NCBI RefSeq assembly: GCF_022965805.1
Contig: NW_027331377.1
Coordinates: forward strand, 36,001 to 100,000
Reading direction: 5' to 3'
DNA length: 64,000 bases
Origin: Primulina eburnea
Lineage: Eukaryota; Streptophyta; Magnoliopsida; Lamiales; Gesneriaceae
Shown here: positions 34,882-45,428 of the stretch, one piece after another
How positions within the stretch are numbered: the stretch's first letter is position 1
Layout of the letters: each line of letters opens with the position of its first letter
Made by a program: the position numbers and the translations under genes
The notes under the pieces: model-generated
What the model saw: only the letters and a program-made list of their open reading frames with translations
What the model was told of the DNA's origin: nothing
The model's database searches: none

Positions 34882-36696
34882 TGTAAGGCTCGAGAATTAT
34901 CGATACTATTGATGTTGGAATTGTAGAGATAAGAATGCACAATTATGAGATTTTGAGCAGCAGGGCCGAAGCCACACCGCACCCGCGGTGCTAAGACTAC
35001 CGCACCCTCGGTGTAGGTGACAGAAAGTTGAGGGAAATTTGCGAAGCAACACCGCACCCGCGGTGCGTGCAAGACCGCACCCGCGGTGGTGGGACCGCAC
35101 CCGCGGTGGTGCAAGCGCCGCACCCGCGGTGATCGAGATTCAGAAAATATTATTGCTGCCGAGAGCACAGCGCACCCGCGCTCTTGAGTTGCCGCACCCG
35201 CGGTGCTGCATGCAGAAGTGCCACCTTTGTTTGTGCTTATGACACATGGCATGTATATATATAGAGTCTCATGCTGATTCATTCTTCTCCATTTTCAGTA
35301 GAGAGAACCGAGAGCTCCTTCCAAAATTCCTCAAGTTCCTCATGGCTTTGAATTGAGCTTGTACAAAATTCATCCATCCAAATTTTGAGATAAGTAGGGA
35401 TTATCGATCCTTGCATCGTTGACTACGAAAGGACGTAAGTTTCTTACATTTCCAGCATGTTTCGAAATTCATATGTTGGAGAAGTTGTGATTTGCTTGAA
35501 GATATGTGTTCTTGATATCTTGAGCTTTATATAGTTGCTATCAGATTGATTTTCGGATATCGTATGCTTTTGTTCGAAATTCCAGCATGTGTTATGTGAA
35601 GATTTTACAGATTCTAACTGGTGGATTGATGTTTAGATGAGATCATGAGTTGTTGGGATTGATTATGATATTGTTGTGGTGAGATTGTATTATCGGTATC
35701 GAAGAAATACGTCGTTATACCGTCGATTTTATACCGAATGTGATTCTTGAGTTGTACAAGATGGTTGAGTTGTGTTTTGATATATATAGCACATTCATTA
35801 TCCCATTTCAGATTAATCTTGACAGAGTTGACATTCCGACTTTGAGACTTCGATCGACGATTCGACAAGAAAGGTATAATTCATGTGGTCACGGGATTGC
35901 ACAACTCGATTCAGATTTGATACGAGTTTCCCTAAATCACATACTAGATTGTTATTACATTGATTATGTAATGCCTTGTTTATTGATTTATATTCGAGTC
36001 CTGAGATAGGAGAGATTGGCAGACTTGCCAAAACTAGACGTTTCGGTGTATCGTCGCATAGGAGCAGATTTGCTATATGTGTAGACCCTCGATACAGAGT
36101 TGACCGAAGTCTAGGAATAAGACGTACCGTTGCCCCGAGTGGTTGGGTAGGTGACAGACCGTCTTATTCACACCGGGATCCCTAGATTAGAAAAGAGTCG
36201 AGTCAAGATTTGAATTGTCGAATACAGATTTGTATTCTACTACATGTTTAGATTTTAATCATGTTACTTGATTTATGCTATGCATTTGTACATGATTTAT
36301 GACATTGCATGCATCCATGTTTTATACTGGGATATGTTCTCACCGGAGTTATCCGGCTGTTGTCGTGTCTGTATGTGTGCATGGCAACAGGTGGGGCAGG
36401 ATCGGGGTCACGAGCTAGATGAGAGATGATGATAGCGTGGAGATCTCGGGCATTGCAGATTCCTAGTGGTTTCTTATGGCACTTGTACTACTTATGTTTA
36501 GAGTTGTCATTTGAACACTAGTGAATGTTTGTACGAACAGACATGTATGTACATTATGTTGTTTATTTCAGTTAACGACATGTTATGCTATATCTATACA
36601 TTTGAATTAATGTTAAAAGCAAATTTTTGACCCACATTTTCGAACAAAGATCCAATTAAATCCCAAAAGAATTGAGTTAGAGCCCGGGTCCCCACA
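34882..36696 (+). repeat. 3' LTR of the young gypsy element (1815 bp)
   Basis: Nearly identical to 28205-30003. Its dyad array is 34976-35203. It keeps the 16 bases at 36303-36318 that the 5' LTR lacks; the solo LTR at 54528 also has them, so they are ancestral. Confidence 0.95.
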
Positions 36697-37868
36697 CTTA
36701 TTTGTTTAGAATATATGCAGACGGTATAATCCGTAGTTGTGTTCCCCAAGAAGAGGTAAGTGAAATTTTGTTTCATTGTCATGCTGGTCCGGCTGGAGGC
36801 CACTTTGGGGCAACTAGAACTGCATCCAAAGTCCTCTAGTCCTGTTTTTATTGGCCTACTCTTTTTAAGGATGCACATGAATATGTCACAAAATGTTCAA
36901 ATTGTCAGCGCACAGGTAATATCTCCAAGAGACATGACTTACCTCTTAATAATATTCTTGTATGTGAATTATTTGATGTATGGAGTATCGATTTCATGGG
37001 TCCGTTCCCGATTTCTTTTGGGAACAAGTATTAATTGGTGGCTGTAGACTATGTTTCTAAGTGGGTGGAAGCAATTGCATGCAAAACAAATGATTCTAGG
37101 GTTGTCGTTCAATTTCTTATGAAAAATATTTTTTCACGTTTTGGCACACCTAGAGCCATTATTAGCGATATGGGCACTCACTTTTGTAATCGTCAGTTTG
37201 ATAGTCTGTTGGCTAAGTATGGGGTCCGACATAAGGTGGCAACACCTTATCACCCCCAAACTAGTGGCCAAGTCGAGGTTTCAAACAGAGAACTGAAACG
37301 TATTCTTGAGAAGACCGTCGGTGCTTCGAGGAAAGAATGGTCTAGGAAACTCGACGATGCACTGTGGGCATACCGCACTGCTTTTAAAACCCCCATTGGC
37401 ATGTCTCCTTTTAAATTGCTGAATGGGAAGTCGTGTCACCTACCTGTCGAACTTGAGCTTAAGGCTTACTGGGCTAGTAAATTTTTAAATTTTGATGCTA
37501 AAGCCACAGGTGACGAGAGAGTGCTACAACTGAATGAACTGGATGAGTTTAGGTTGGAAGCCTACGAGAATGCCAAGCTTTACAAAGAGAAAACCAAACG
37601 TTGGCATGATCAGAACATAGTCCATCGAGAATTTGTGGTGGGACAACTGGTCATGTTATATAATTCTCGCCTGAAATTGATGCCAGGTAAGTTGCGTTCA
37701 CGGTGGTCAGGTCCATATACTATCACACAAGTTTTCCCTTATGGGACCGTAGAGATCATTAGTGAAGCTACTGGAGTTTTCAAAGTTAATGGACATAGGC
37801 TGAAGGTTTATCATGGTGGGACCATACCCGATGAGCCGACCACAGTGGATCTGCAGGATCCAAACTGA
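36697..37868 (+). pseudogene. Athila integrase remnant
   Basis: After the right CTTAT copy the integrase continues with the zinc-binding end ([19 protein letters not shown]) and a DDE-type core with [20 protein letters not shown] and [12 protein letters not shown]-terminal part follows ([12 protein letters not shown]) and the stop is at 37866. Integrase would insert element cDNA into host DNA. TAG 36837-36839 and TAA 37032-37034 break it; the part from 37035 is open. It belongs with the RT at 26489-28204 across the inserted gypsy element. Confidence 0.9.
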
Positions 37869-38418
37869 ATCAAGGGAGTACAGTTAGGCTATCGACTCTA
37901 AATTTAGCGCTTACTGGGAGGCAACCCAGTGTTTTATTTTAGTTTTCTTTCTATTTTTGTTTTATGCATTTGTTTAGTGTGCTAATCTCAGTTAATGGTG
38001 ATCCAGGTAATTCATTCACTAGTGGTGGAATTTCTCAAGTGTGGAAGAATCTATCAGGGCGATCGGTTTCAAAACCTCAAATTGACCAGGGGAGTTTTTG
38101 TACAATTCTTGCATCTTGTGTGCTTTATTGAGTGCCAAATTTTTCTTTAGATTTATAGAATTGTACATGCATGGCATAACATTTGGGTTTGGGACGTATT
38201 TTTTTAATCAAAAAAAAATTCGTTTTCTAGTCTCGAGTTGGAATTGAATTGTTATTGGAGGCTATTGACCGTAGATTGGCGGTGTTGTCCTCTAAATTCT
38301 TGAGTTGGTATTGAGTTGTGCATTATTTTGGTTGTTTGGGATCAATTGAATTGTGTTTCTGAGTTGGGATTGCTGTGATCCTTTGTTTGCCCCTTTGAGT
38401 CCGGCCGTTTACATCATC
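37869..38418 (+). other. Athila spacer between integrase and the accessory gene
   Basis: 550 bp without a recognisable gene, T-rich, with short repeated phrases such as TTGAATTG and GAGTTGGTATTGAG. It may hold promoter or splice signals for the downstream frame, but none can be assigned. Confidence 0.5.
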
Positions 38419-39421
38419 ATGCCTCCTCGTCGACTAACCAGTAAGCGTGCACGAAGCGAGGCTTCCTCATCGTCTAGACACGCAAGAGTGCAGTTTGATT
38501 CCTCTAGATTCACCTCCCTCGAGAACTCTGAATGGTACTCGGCCCTCCACGGGAACTCCGTAATCGTTGAGCGTTCTATTCATCCGAGGATTGACGCCGA
38601 GGTGCCTCTGAGGGCTGAATTCGATAAGTTTGGTTGGGGGCCCCTCTTGGACATCTCCGGCCCATATTACCCTGACTTGATCTGGCAATTTTACGCAAAT
38701 GTAGAAGAGAAAGAGATCACCGGATTGCCTCACTTGCGTAATTATGTAAAAGGCGTGCCGATTGAGGTGACCAGCACATACTTGGCTGCGATTTTAGGTG
38801 TCCCAGATGAAGGGCCGCCGGTGTCCTTCAATCAGTTAGATATCTTCTTCTCGGACATCACTTTTAGGATCCCACAGGCACGGGACCGCCTCCAGTATGA
38901 TACGACCCCAACCGGATCCCGCTCCAGCGTCCTCCCGACGTCCCTCCCGCTGCTGGATCGTTTGATCTGTTATTTCACTGAGGCCAACATTATTCCGAGG
39001 AAGGCAGGCAACAATGAGGTCCGTCATATGGATCTGTACATCATTGATAAGATGTTGAATGGATTGGGGGCAATTCCTGCTATTCCGGTGGCGTCAATTA
39101 TCATTTCCCATATGCGTTCCGTCGCTCACATTGACCCCACCAAGAATAGAAAGCCGTATGCCCCGTTCCCCATCATCATAGCCCGGATTTTGGCGGCCCA
39201 TGGTGTCGACTTCACGGGTGAGACATCCTTCCTGCCCACCTCTACCCATATGCTCACTATTCAGGCCATGCAGGGTATGTTCTTCATTTTCGCCAGGGTG
39301 CGTGGTATCGTAATCCCGGGAGTCGACATCTCAGTCCTCATCCCCGTGATCCTCCAGTACCTCCCCCTGCACTTGCTGACAGGGCCTGGGAAGCTCATGA
39401 GGAGGAAGAAGCGGCATTGCA
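38419..39421 (+). pseudogene. Athila accessory 3' gene, main part, split by TR-GAG copy 2
   Basis: The frame begins at ATG 38419 (MPPRRLTSKRARSE) in the position where Athila elements carry an extra gene, often called env-like. The protein has a basic N-terminus and a globular middle (WYSALHGNSVIVERSIHP, GVDFTGETSF). I see no signal peptide and no clear membrane segment, so an envelope role is unsupported. It resembles the putative plant transposon protein domain found in such elements. The element at 39422 splits it. The tail at 47561 lies in a different reading frame from the main part, which suggests a frameshift near 39290-39360. Confidence 0.75.
39417..39421. repeat. Target-site duplication TTGCA, left copy
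   Basis: TTGCA at 39417-39421 and 47561-47565 directly flank TR-GAG copy 2. Confidence 0.93.
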
Positions 39422-40075
39422 TGTGGGGACCCCGACGCTAATCATCTTCTTAATCATCGTTGGGATTAAATTATTAGTTCTGATAAAACAGGGTCTAAAA
39501 ATTTTTCTTTTTAAAATGTAAATGCGGAAGGTAATGGCATCTAATAATATACATATCTGTATAAAACTACATTTCAGTATAAGGTACAACACTGTACAAC
39601 CTAAATCTAAGGTTCAAATACTAATTTCAAGTATTAAAATAAAATCTATCCAAGTCCGGAATCACCACGCTAAACTCGTCTTCTCTCGTCGTCTTCTTGA
39701 CCCCGATCAAGCCCCACCTGTTGTCATGCACACATACAAAACAATACAACAGCCGGATAACTCCGGTGAGAATAAATCCCAGTATAAAACATGGTAAACA
39801 TGCATATACACATAATAATTCATGAAACATGCCGTCATGAATAAAATAAATAACAATAGTAATAGAGTTCATCATCTATGAAATCTAATCTAACTAAACA
39901 TGCAACTCAAATCAGATAAGCATGCATATAACAATCTAAATCATGAAACATGCTGTCATGACCGAAAGCAATAACATGGGTTTCATAGTCTATGAAACCA
40001 CATCTTTAAACACATGCAGTTCTAGTCAAATCATGTCTAGACTCGACTCAACTATAACTCTAGGGATCCCGGTGT

Positions 40076-40135
40076 GAATAAGACGTCAATGGCTGTCACC
40101 TACCCTCCCAATCGGGGTGACTGTACGTCTTATTC
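40076..40135 (-). other. LTR hairpin H1, TR-GAG 2 version (GAATAAGACGT / ACGTCTTATTC)
   Basis: Eleven-base perfect inverted repeat. The copy in the other LTR is 46083-46142. Confidence 0.65.
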
Positions 40136-41228
40136 CTAGACTTCGGTCTGAGCTGTATCAACGGATGCAATAGGAGTCAAAGCTGCTCCTAAGCTGAGAT
40201 ACACCGAACATCTAGAAATATGACAATGGCTGTCAAAGACTCTCCTATCTTAGATGCAATGAATATCAATCTATAAACAAACATGCTCATATTCATATCT
40301 GAATATGACAATAGTATCATACACTTGAATACAATTCTATAATCAAAGCATAACATATCAAAGTATAATTAACAGTCTAGTATGTGATTTTGTTGGGAAA
40401 CTCAAAATGAGATCTCACTTGAGTTGTGGCTTCCCAAATATCACATGAATTATACCTTTGTCTTCCCTGTCTGACGAAGACGATGACCTGTACTCAAATC
40501 TGTCCATATCCAATCTGAAAAGACAATATTGAATACATAATATCAATGAATAACTCAATTCACAATCTGTTCTGATCAATACTCAATTCAGTATACAATC
40601 TGATCAATGTCTGAACAAGATACAATCTGAGTCATATCAATAATATCACAATCTAATCGAAATCATATCTGAATCTGATCAATCTAACTCAGTTGATGTT
40701 TCGACGGCATAACAATACAATCTGAATAGCCCCGTCAATCTGAACATCACAAATATAATACTGAAACTCATAATCGGTGTCAATACAATCATACTCTGAA
40801 TACTAACACAATTCTGATATAGAATCTCAGTCAATATCTTTCAAAAATCATAACAATTACATAAACAGTCTGTTCTTTAATCTGACTTCAATTCTATAAT
40901 GTCTACGGTAGCAGAAACACCATATTTGATTCATAATCAGTTCTGACAATATCATAATTGCAAAACATGTCTAAACGTAACAAAACTTACGTCCAGTTGT
41001 AGCTCACGTCAATAGGAGCTCTGTACCCAAGTCGGATTTAAAATCTAACAGACGGATTTCTCGCAAATTATAAAATAAGCACCGAAGAACCTTTAAGGCT
41101 TTTCCCAGCTATTCCTTTCCTTTTTCTGTTTCTGAAGGAATATAAGCTTGTATATATATATATACACACATATATACATACACGTTGTACAAATAAAGCC
41201 AAATGTCTTGTTCTTGTTCTGCATGTCC

Positions 41229-41397
41229 CGCGCTCGGGCGGTCATAAGTTACCGCTCGGGCGCGGCAATTTCTGTCGAGATACTCGGCTGAACATCTCCT
41301 GGCGCTCAGGCCGTAATATTCTACCGCTCGGGCGCCAAACATTCTGTCCAAGAAGTAAAATTGGCGCTCGGGCGGTTCTTTTCTGCCGCTCGGGCGC
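41229..41397 (-). repeat. Three paired GCGCTCGGGCGGT / ACCGCTCGGGCGC motifs in the LTR
   Basis: Pairs lie at 41229-41263, 41302-41335 and 41364-41397. Each half has CGC-TCGG-GCG, and the facing inner ends GCGGT and ACCGC are complementary. The middle pair is partly mutated here (CTCAGGCCGT) but intact in the other LTR. The TATA-like run is about 65 bp downstream on the minus strand. Confidence 0.85.
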
Positions 41398-41555
41398 GAG
41401 ATGTTCGGCCTAACATCTTGAGATGTTTGGTTCAACATCTTGGCTTAAAATAAACCAACTCCCTGCTTCGTCATTTGAGTTCCTATAACCTCAATTCATC
41501 ACAATCTTGTCAATTAATCAACATCTGATTACAGTAATTAAATCCGGGCATTACA

Positions 41556-43510
41556 TTTCTCCCCCTCTTAGATCTGAGTTCGTCCTCGAACTCGTAAGCA
41601 ATCAATTCAGATATATCAGAAGAAATGTATATAGAGTTTAAATCAGAACTCATCTCGATGAATCAATTCTGAAATCTTAATCTCATATCAGATTCTATCT
41701 CTCAAATAGTTTCTTTGAGATTCTGAGAATCTTACTGTGTTTTCAACAACAGAATAATCTTCGTGCTGAAGTATTCTTCTTTTACGGATCTCCTATTCCA
41801 ATCTGGAATAAGAATTCAAGAAGCATCATGTCATATACCCCTCAAAATAGTTCTGACAAAATCAATCTCGTAATACTGGCTATACAACATCCGTATAAAC
41901 CAATCTACAGCTCATCACCTATCAGTACCATCAGCTGTTATCAAATCTGTTTATCTCAAACAAAGGCATATACAATCTTTAGTTTCATATACCAATCGTC
42001 ATCATCCGACGTTGGTTTCTTAAATATGTCCATTCTGAACTGTCTTAATAGCTATTGTCATACAGTAATTCATACAGTGACAATAAGTCATAATAATTAG
42101 TGCTAACATCCAGCACTAAAGCTGTACCAAAGTCTTCTAATATCTGGCTAATACATTCTGACAGTCTGTCAATCTGTAAAACCATCTAAGAGAGAGCTCG
42201 TGATATACTCTGTCACACATACAAAATCAATCAATAATCACAATCTGATATATTCTATTGTGGCCTTCTGATTATTCTGACCACTTCTTTGACATCGATC
42301 TGTGTCATTTGGTCATGTTTGTACGTTATCTGGTACAAACTGATAGATATAGATTGAACAATCTGTCAATCATAATCATATCATCTTACCCTCTGAAGAA
42401 AATGGCGGTAATGTCATTACGAAAGCCATAGAAATGCACTCCCATTTCTATTCAGAAATATACAAATTCTGTAATAATCTTCTGATTCCTATCTTTCTGT
42501 CTTCTTCTATTGGCAATTTAGATGTATCAGTATGATTTCTGCCAGCATTTCAGTACCATTTCTGTCCTAACTGATTTAATCTGTCTATAACAAAACTGTC
42601 TGTTATCTGAATAAAAACTGAATCCATCACTGTGCATGTCTAACACTATCTGTGATATCTGATTCGAACTATTCGGCACCAACAATCAGTTACTAATATA
42701 TATTAAAGAAGAAATACCTACCTGGTATTCGGCTCTGACTCTCAATGTCAATTCTGTTATACAATTCTGAAACATTCTAACACATTCTGATCTCATTTCT
42801 GAACTGCTGTAACTCTTGAAAATAACTCTGATACAATTGAACTGTATATATTCTCAACGGTTCACAACAATCTGTATCATATACGGATTCAAAACAACAG
42901 TAATATCAAATCAGATACAAAATATCAGTAACCTATACAGATCTAGTGAGTTCAGTGAACTCATAAAACAAAGATTTCTGATAAATATCTTCATGTCATC
43001 CTGATCAACTGTTATATCACATCTGCAACTGAAATAAGCTTCCAAAAACAATATAAGATATCTCAAATACTGATTTAGAACAATAATACTCAGCAGATAT
43101 AAAGCAACAGTCGAAAATAATCTGCCAAATCAGATAAAACTACATTTCTGACATTTCTGAAATTTCTGATCTCTCTGATATCGATATCTTATTAATCACT
43201 GATTGCAATCTCAACTGTAACAAAATCAATCTGTATACAACTTCAGATAACACATATTCTGAATACAATTTGTTTCAAGCAAGATTCTTATCTGAACAAT
43301 TTCTGTATACAATCATCACAGTTCTCAGAACATTCAATGTAATCTTCAGATATTCGATTAAATAAATCAAATGCTGCAATTATATCAAAGTCTCATAGAT
43401 ACAATGAGCATAAAATCATCAGAACATCTCTGGAGATACAGACACATGTCAAAGAGAAACACTAAATCAGATGTAACTCCTGGTCGATATTCTTCTACTG
43501 ATCTTTCAAT
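41556..43510 (-). other. Interior of TR-GAG copy 2 without recognisable genes
   Basis: It starts with the polypurine complement (41556-41569). The rest is about 1.9 kb of AT-rich sequence with patches similar to the same part of TR-GAG copy 1. No pol domain is seen. Confidence 0.6.
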
Positions 43511-43855
43511 TCATTCTGTATCATTCTGTACATTCAATGTTATTCTGTGCTGAACTCTAAAACAACACTCAATATCTGATCTGAATTCAATTCTGAAATC
43601 TATCTTTCTGATATAAAGCCATTCTAACATCTTATCTAGGCAAACATCAGCCAATTCATACATCATTGGCAAATCTGCCAATGCTAGGCTCGATTTCAGT
43701 AAATCTACTGAATACATAAGGATACCATCTGTTCCTTTCTGTATTGATCGAGTCATAGACAACACAGATATCAAAGGAATTCTAAATCTAGAATCCTTAT
43801 CGTGGTATCTCCACGGATCAGTCATCTCTGATCTAACTCTTACCATTTCTAGCAA
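43511..43855 (-). pseudogene. Protease-RT linker remnant of TR-GAG copy 2
   Basis: The minus-strand frame still reads segments equivalent to the young gypsy pol between protease and RT (RIPLISVLSMTRSIQKGTDG, VDLLKSSLALADLP). After about 95 residues it loses similarity, where RT should begin. This shows the gag-only element came from a full gypsy element that lost the rest of pol. Confidence 0.8.
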
Positions 43856-44197
43856 AATTCTACAATATGTCTATACTTGTTCAGCATATACATATCAATA
43901 ATGTGTTCAAATCAGAAAACACAAGTACATCATAATCTATCTCTATTTCATTCTCATCTTACTGTAGTATACAATCTTCTACAGAAATTTCTGATATCAA
44001 CATTTCCTCAACAAGTAAGGACATCAATACTACAGTACATACAAACCCCACCGATACATCATATATCAATGCAATTCAGTCTAAGATAATCATAGGGAAT
44101 GCATTAGTATATCTCAATACATATGCAATCTAATCATAAAGAATAGTACCTGTTGTGGATTCTGGTTCTGTTTTTTTTTTCAATTGAACTCTGTTCC

Positions 44198-45097
44198 CTA
44201 CAGTCTTCGGGAACGCTTCTGGGGACAGACTTTAGCAAAGTGTCCCGGCTGTCCACAAATATTGCATCTACCAGTCACTCCCTGGCATTGCTCGGTGGAA
44301 TGTCTCCCTCCGCAACTCCTGCAATACACTCCAGCATGGCTCGGACTAGAACCACTGGAACTCGAGGAATCACCCCTTAACTTCTTGAATGGTTTCTTCC
44401 GAGCTTTCAGCAAATCTTGCTTTCCACTCGTACTACCTCGATCAAATCGGAGAGGGGATTGCTGTGTCTGGGGTTGCTTCACACACAACCTCCCTAGCTG
44501 TCTAATCAGACTTGCCTCAGCTTTCTTTGCTCTACTCAAGATGTCAGGAAAATGGTAAGGTCGCTGCAGCTTCATAAATGCAACTACCTCCGAATTCAGC
44601 CCTCTGATGAACTGATTCACTACAGCTTCATCATTTCTAGCTAAATGAGGAGCAAAATGCAGTAGAGTAGAGAATTTAGCAATATATTGGTCAATATTCA
44701 GCTGCCCTTGGCTCAAATTCTCAAACTCTGCTTTCTTGTCCTCTCGGTACGAGACTGAGAAAAATCGTCGATAAAATTTTGTTCTGAATATTTCCCACGA
44801 AATCACTGTACCTCTCTGTGCCCACATTCTTCTACTAGTAATCCACCAACTCCTGGCGGCTTCTCGTAACTGATAAGGTACCATTTTAACTCTTTGTTCA
44901 TCTGTACAATCAAGTAAATCGAACAAGATTTCTATATCATCAAACCAATTCTGACAATCTTCAGATGTCTCGGTACCACTCAGAATCGGCGGCTGTAATA
45001 ACTCAAATTCTTTCATCTTTTCTTCTAACTGAATTTCTGATACATCTCTCTGTTCAGACGAAGTACTGCCCTTTTTTGAAATTCTTCGCGGAGGTAT
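44198..45097 (-). CDS. gag of TR-GAG copy 2 (native start codon ATA)
   Basis: The frame from 45097 to TAG at 44198-44200 encodes a gag domain (RSWWITSRR, FYRRFFSVSYREDK), a Lys/Ser-rich linker, CRSCGGRHSTEQC and the CCHC knuckle CNICGQPGHFAKVC. By comparison with the young gypsy gag, the start preceding PPRR should be at 45095-45097, where the codon is ATA. The first in-frame ATG is 45014-45016. No internal stop is present, so a protein lacking about 27 N-terminal residues could be made. It would package RNA but depend on foreign pol. Confidence 0.8.
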   Translation of the reverse strand: MPPRRISKKGSTSSEQRDVSEIQLEEKMKEFELLQPPILSGTETSEDCQNWFDDIEILFDLLDCTDEQRVKMVPYQLREAARSWWITSRRMWAQRGTVISWEIFRTKFYRRFFSVSYREDKKAEFENLSQGQLNIDQYIAKFSTLLHFAPHLARNDEAVVNQFIRGLNSEVVAFMKLQRPYHFPDILSRAKKAEASLIRQLGRLCVKQPQTQQSPLRFDRGSTSGKQDLLKARKKPFKKLRGDSSSSSGSSPSHAGVYCRSCGGRHSTEQCQGVTGRCNICGQPGHFAKVCPQKRSRRL

Positions 45098-45411
45098 ATC
45101 TGAATATCACACAGATTAGTACACAATCTATACAATCTGTCTCAGCCCTCCTCTGATCATATACCTCTGATTCAGACTCGGTTCTGATCCAGGCTTAGTA
45201 ATTACATGCTGCAATCAACTCAGATAACAAGCAACATGTAATAGGGAAAGCAATAAATCATGCTAGCACACATCATGCAAATCAGCATTGAAATAAATCT
45301 CAAGCTAGCAATCACATGCAAGGAAGACAATCCAATCTACCCCGCTCATCCTCTTTTATCTCAGTCTAAAAGATCTATCAACTCTGACTATCTCAATCTA
45401 AAGGATCTATC
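45098..45411 (-). other. Leader of TR-GAG copy 2
   Basis: About 310 bp between gag and the primer site, with CATGCTAGCACA-like phrases as in TR-GAG copy 1. No gene. Confidence 0.55.
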
Positions 45412-45423
45412 GCTCTGATACCA
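45412..45423 (-). other. Primer binding site (tRNA-iMet) of TR-GAG copy 2
   Basis: GCTCTGATACCA, the complement of TGGTATCAGAGC, lies five bases inside the LTR. Confidence 0.9.
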
Positions 45424-45428
45424 CCTGT

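Larger units (their letters stand above)
28205..36696 (+). mobile_element. Young chromovirus-like Ty3/gypsy retrotransposon, near complete (8492 bp)
   Basis: LTRs 28205-30003 and 34882-36696 are almost identical: I found six substitutions and one 16-base deletion by eye. They flank a tRNA-Met primer site, one long gag-pol frame and a polypurine tract. CTTAT is duplicated at the ends. Gag-pol order is gag, protease, RT, RNase H, integrase, C-terminal chromodomain-like segment, as in Del/Tekay-type chromoviruses. Two in-frame stop codons in integrase are the only coding breaks seen. It is the youngest retroelement of the window by LTR similarity and the only one with nearly all functions. Confidence 0.95.
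39422..41555 (-). repeat. 3' LTR of TR-GAG copy 2
   Basis: It contains H2 (39718-39752, one closing pair lost), H1 (40076-40135, eleven paired bases), a TATA-like run (41151-41164) and the dyad array (41229-41397). Confidence 0.93.

Noticed and set aside
38419..39421. Envelope gene in the Athila element
   Set aside because: No signal peptide, membrane segment or fusion motif is visible; only its position resembles env-like genes.
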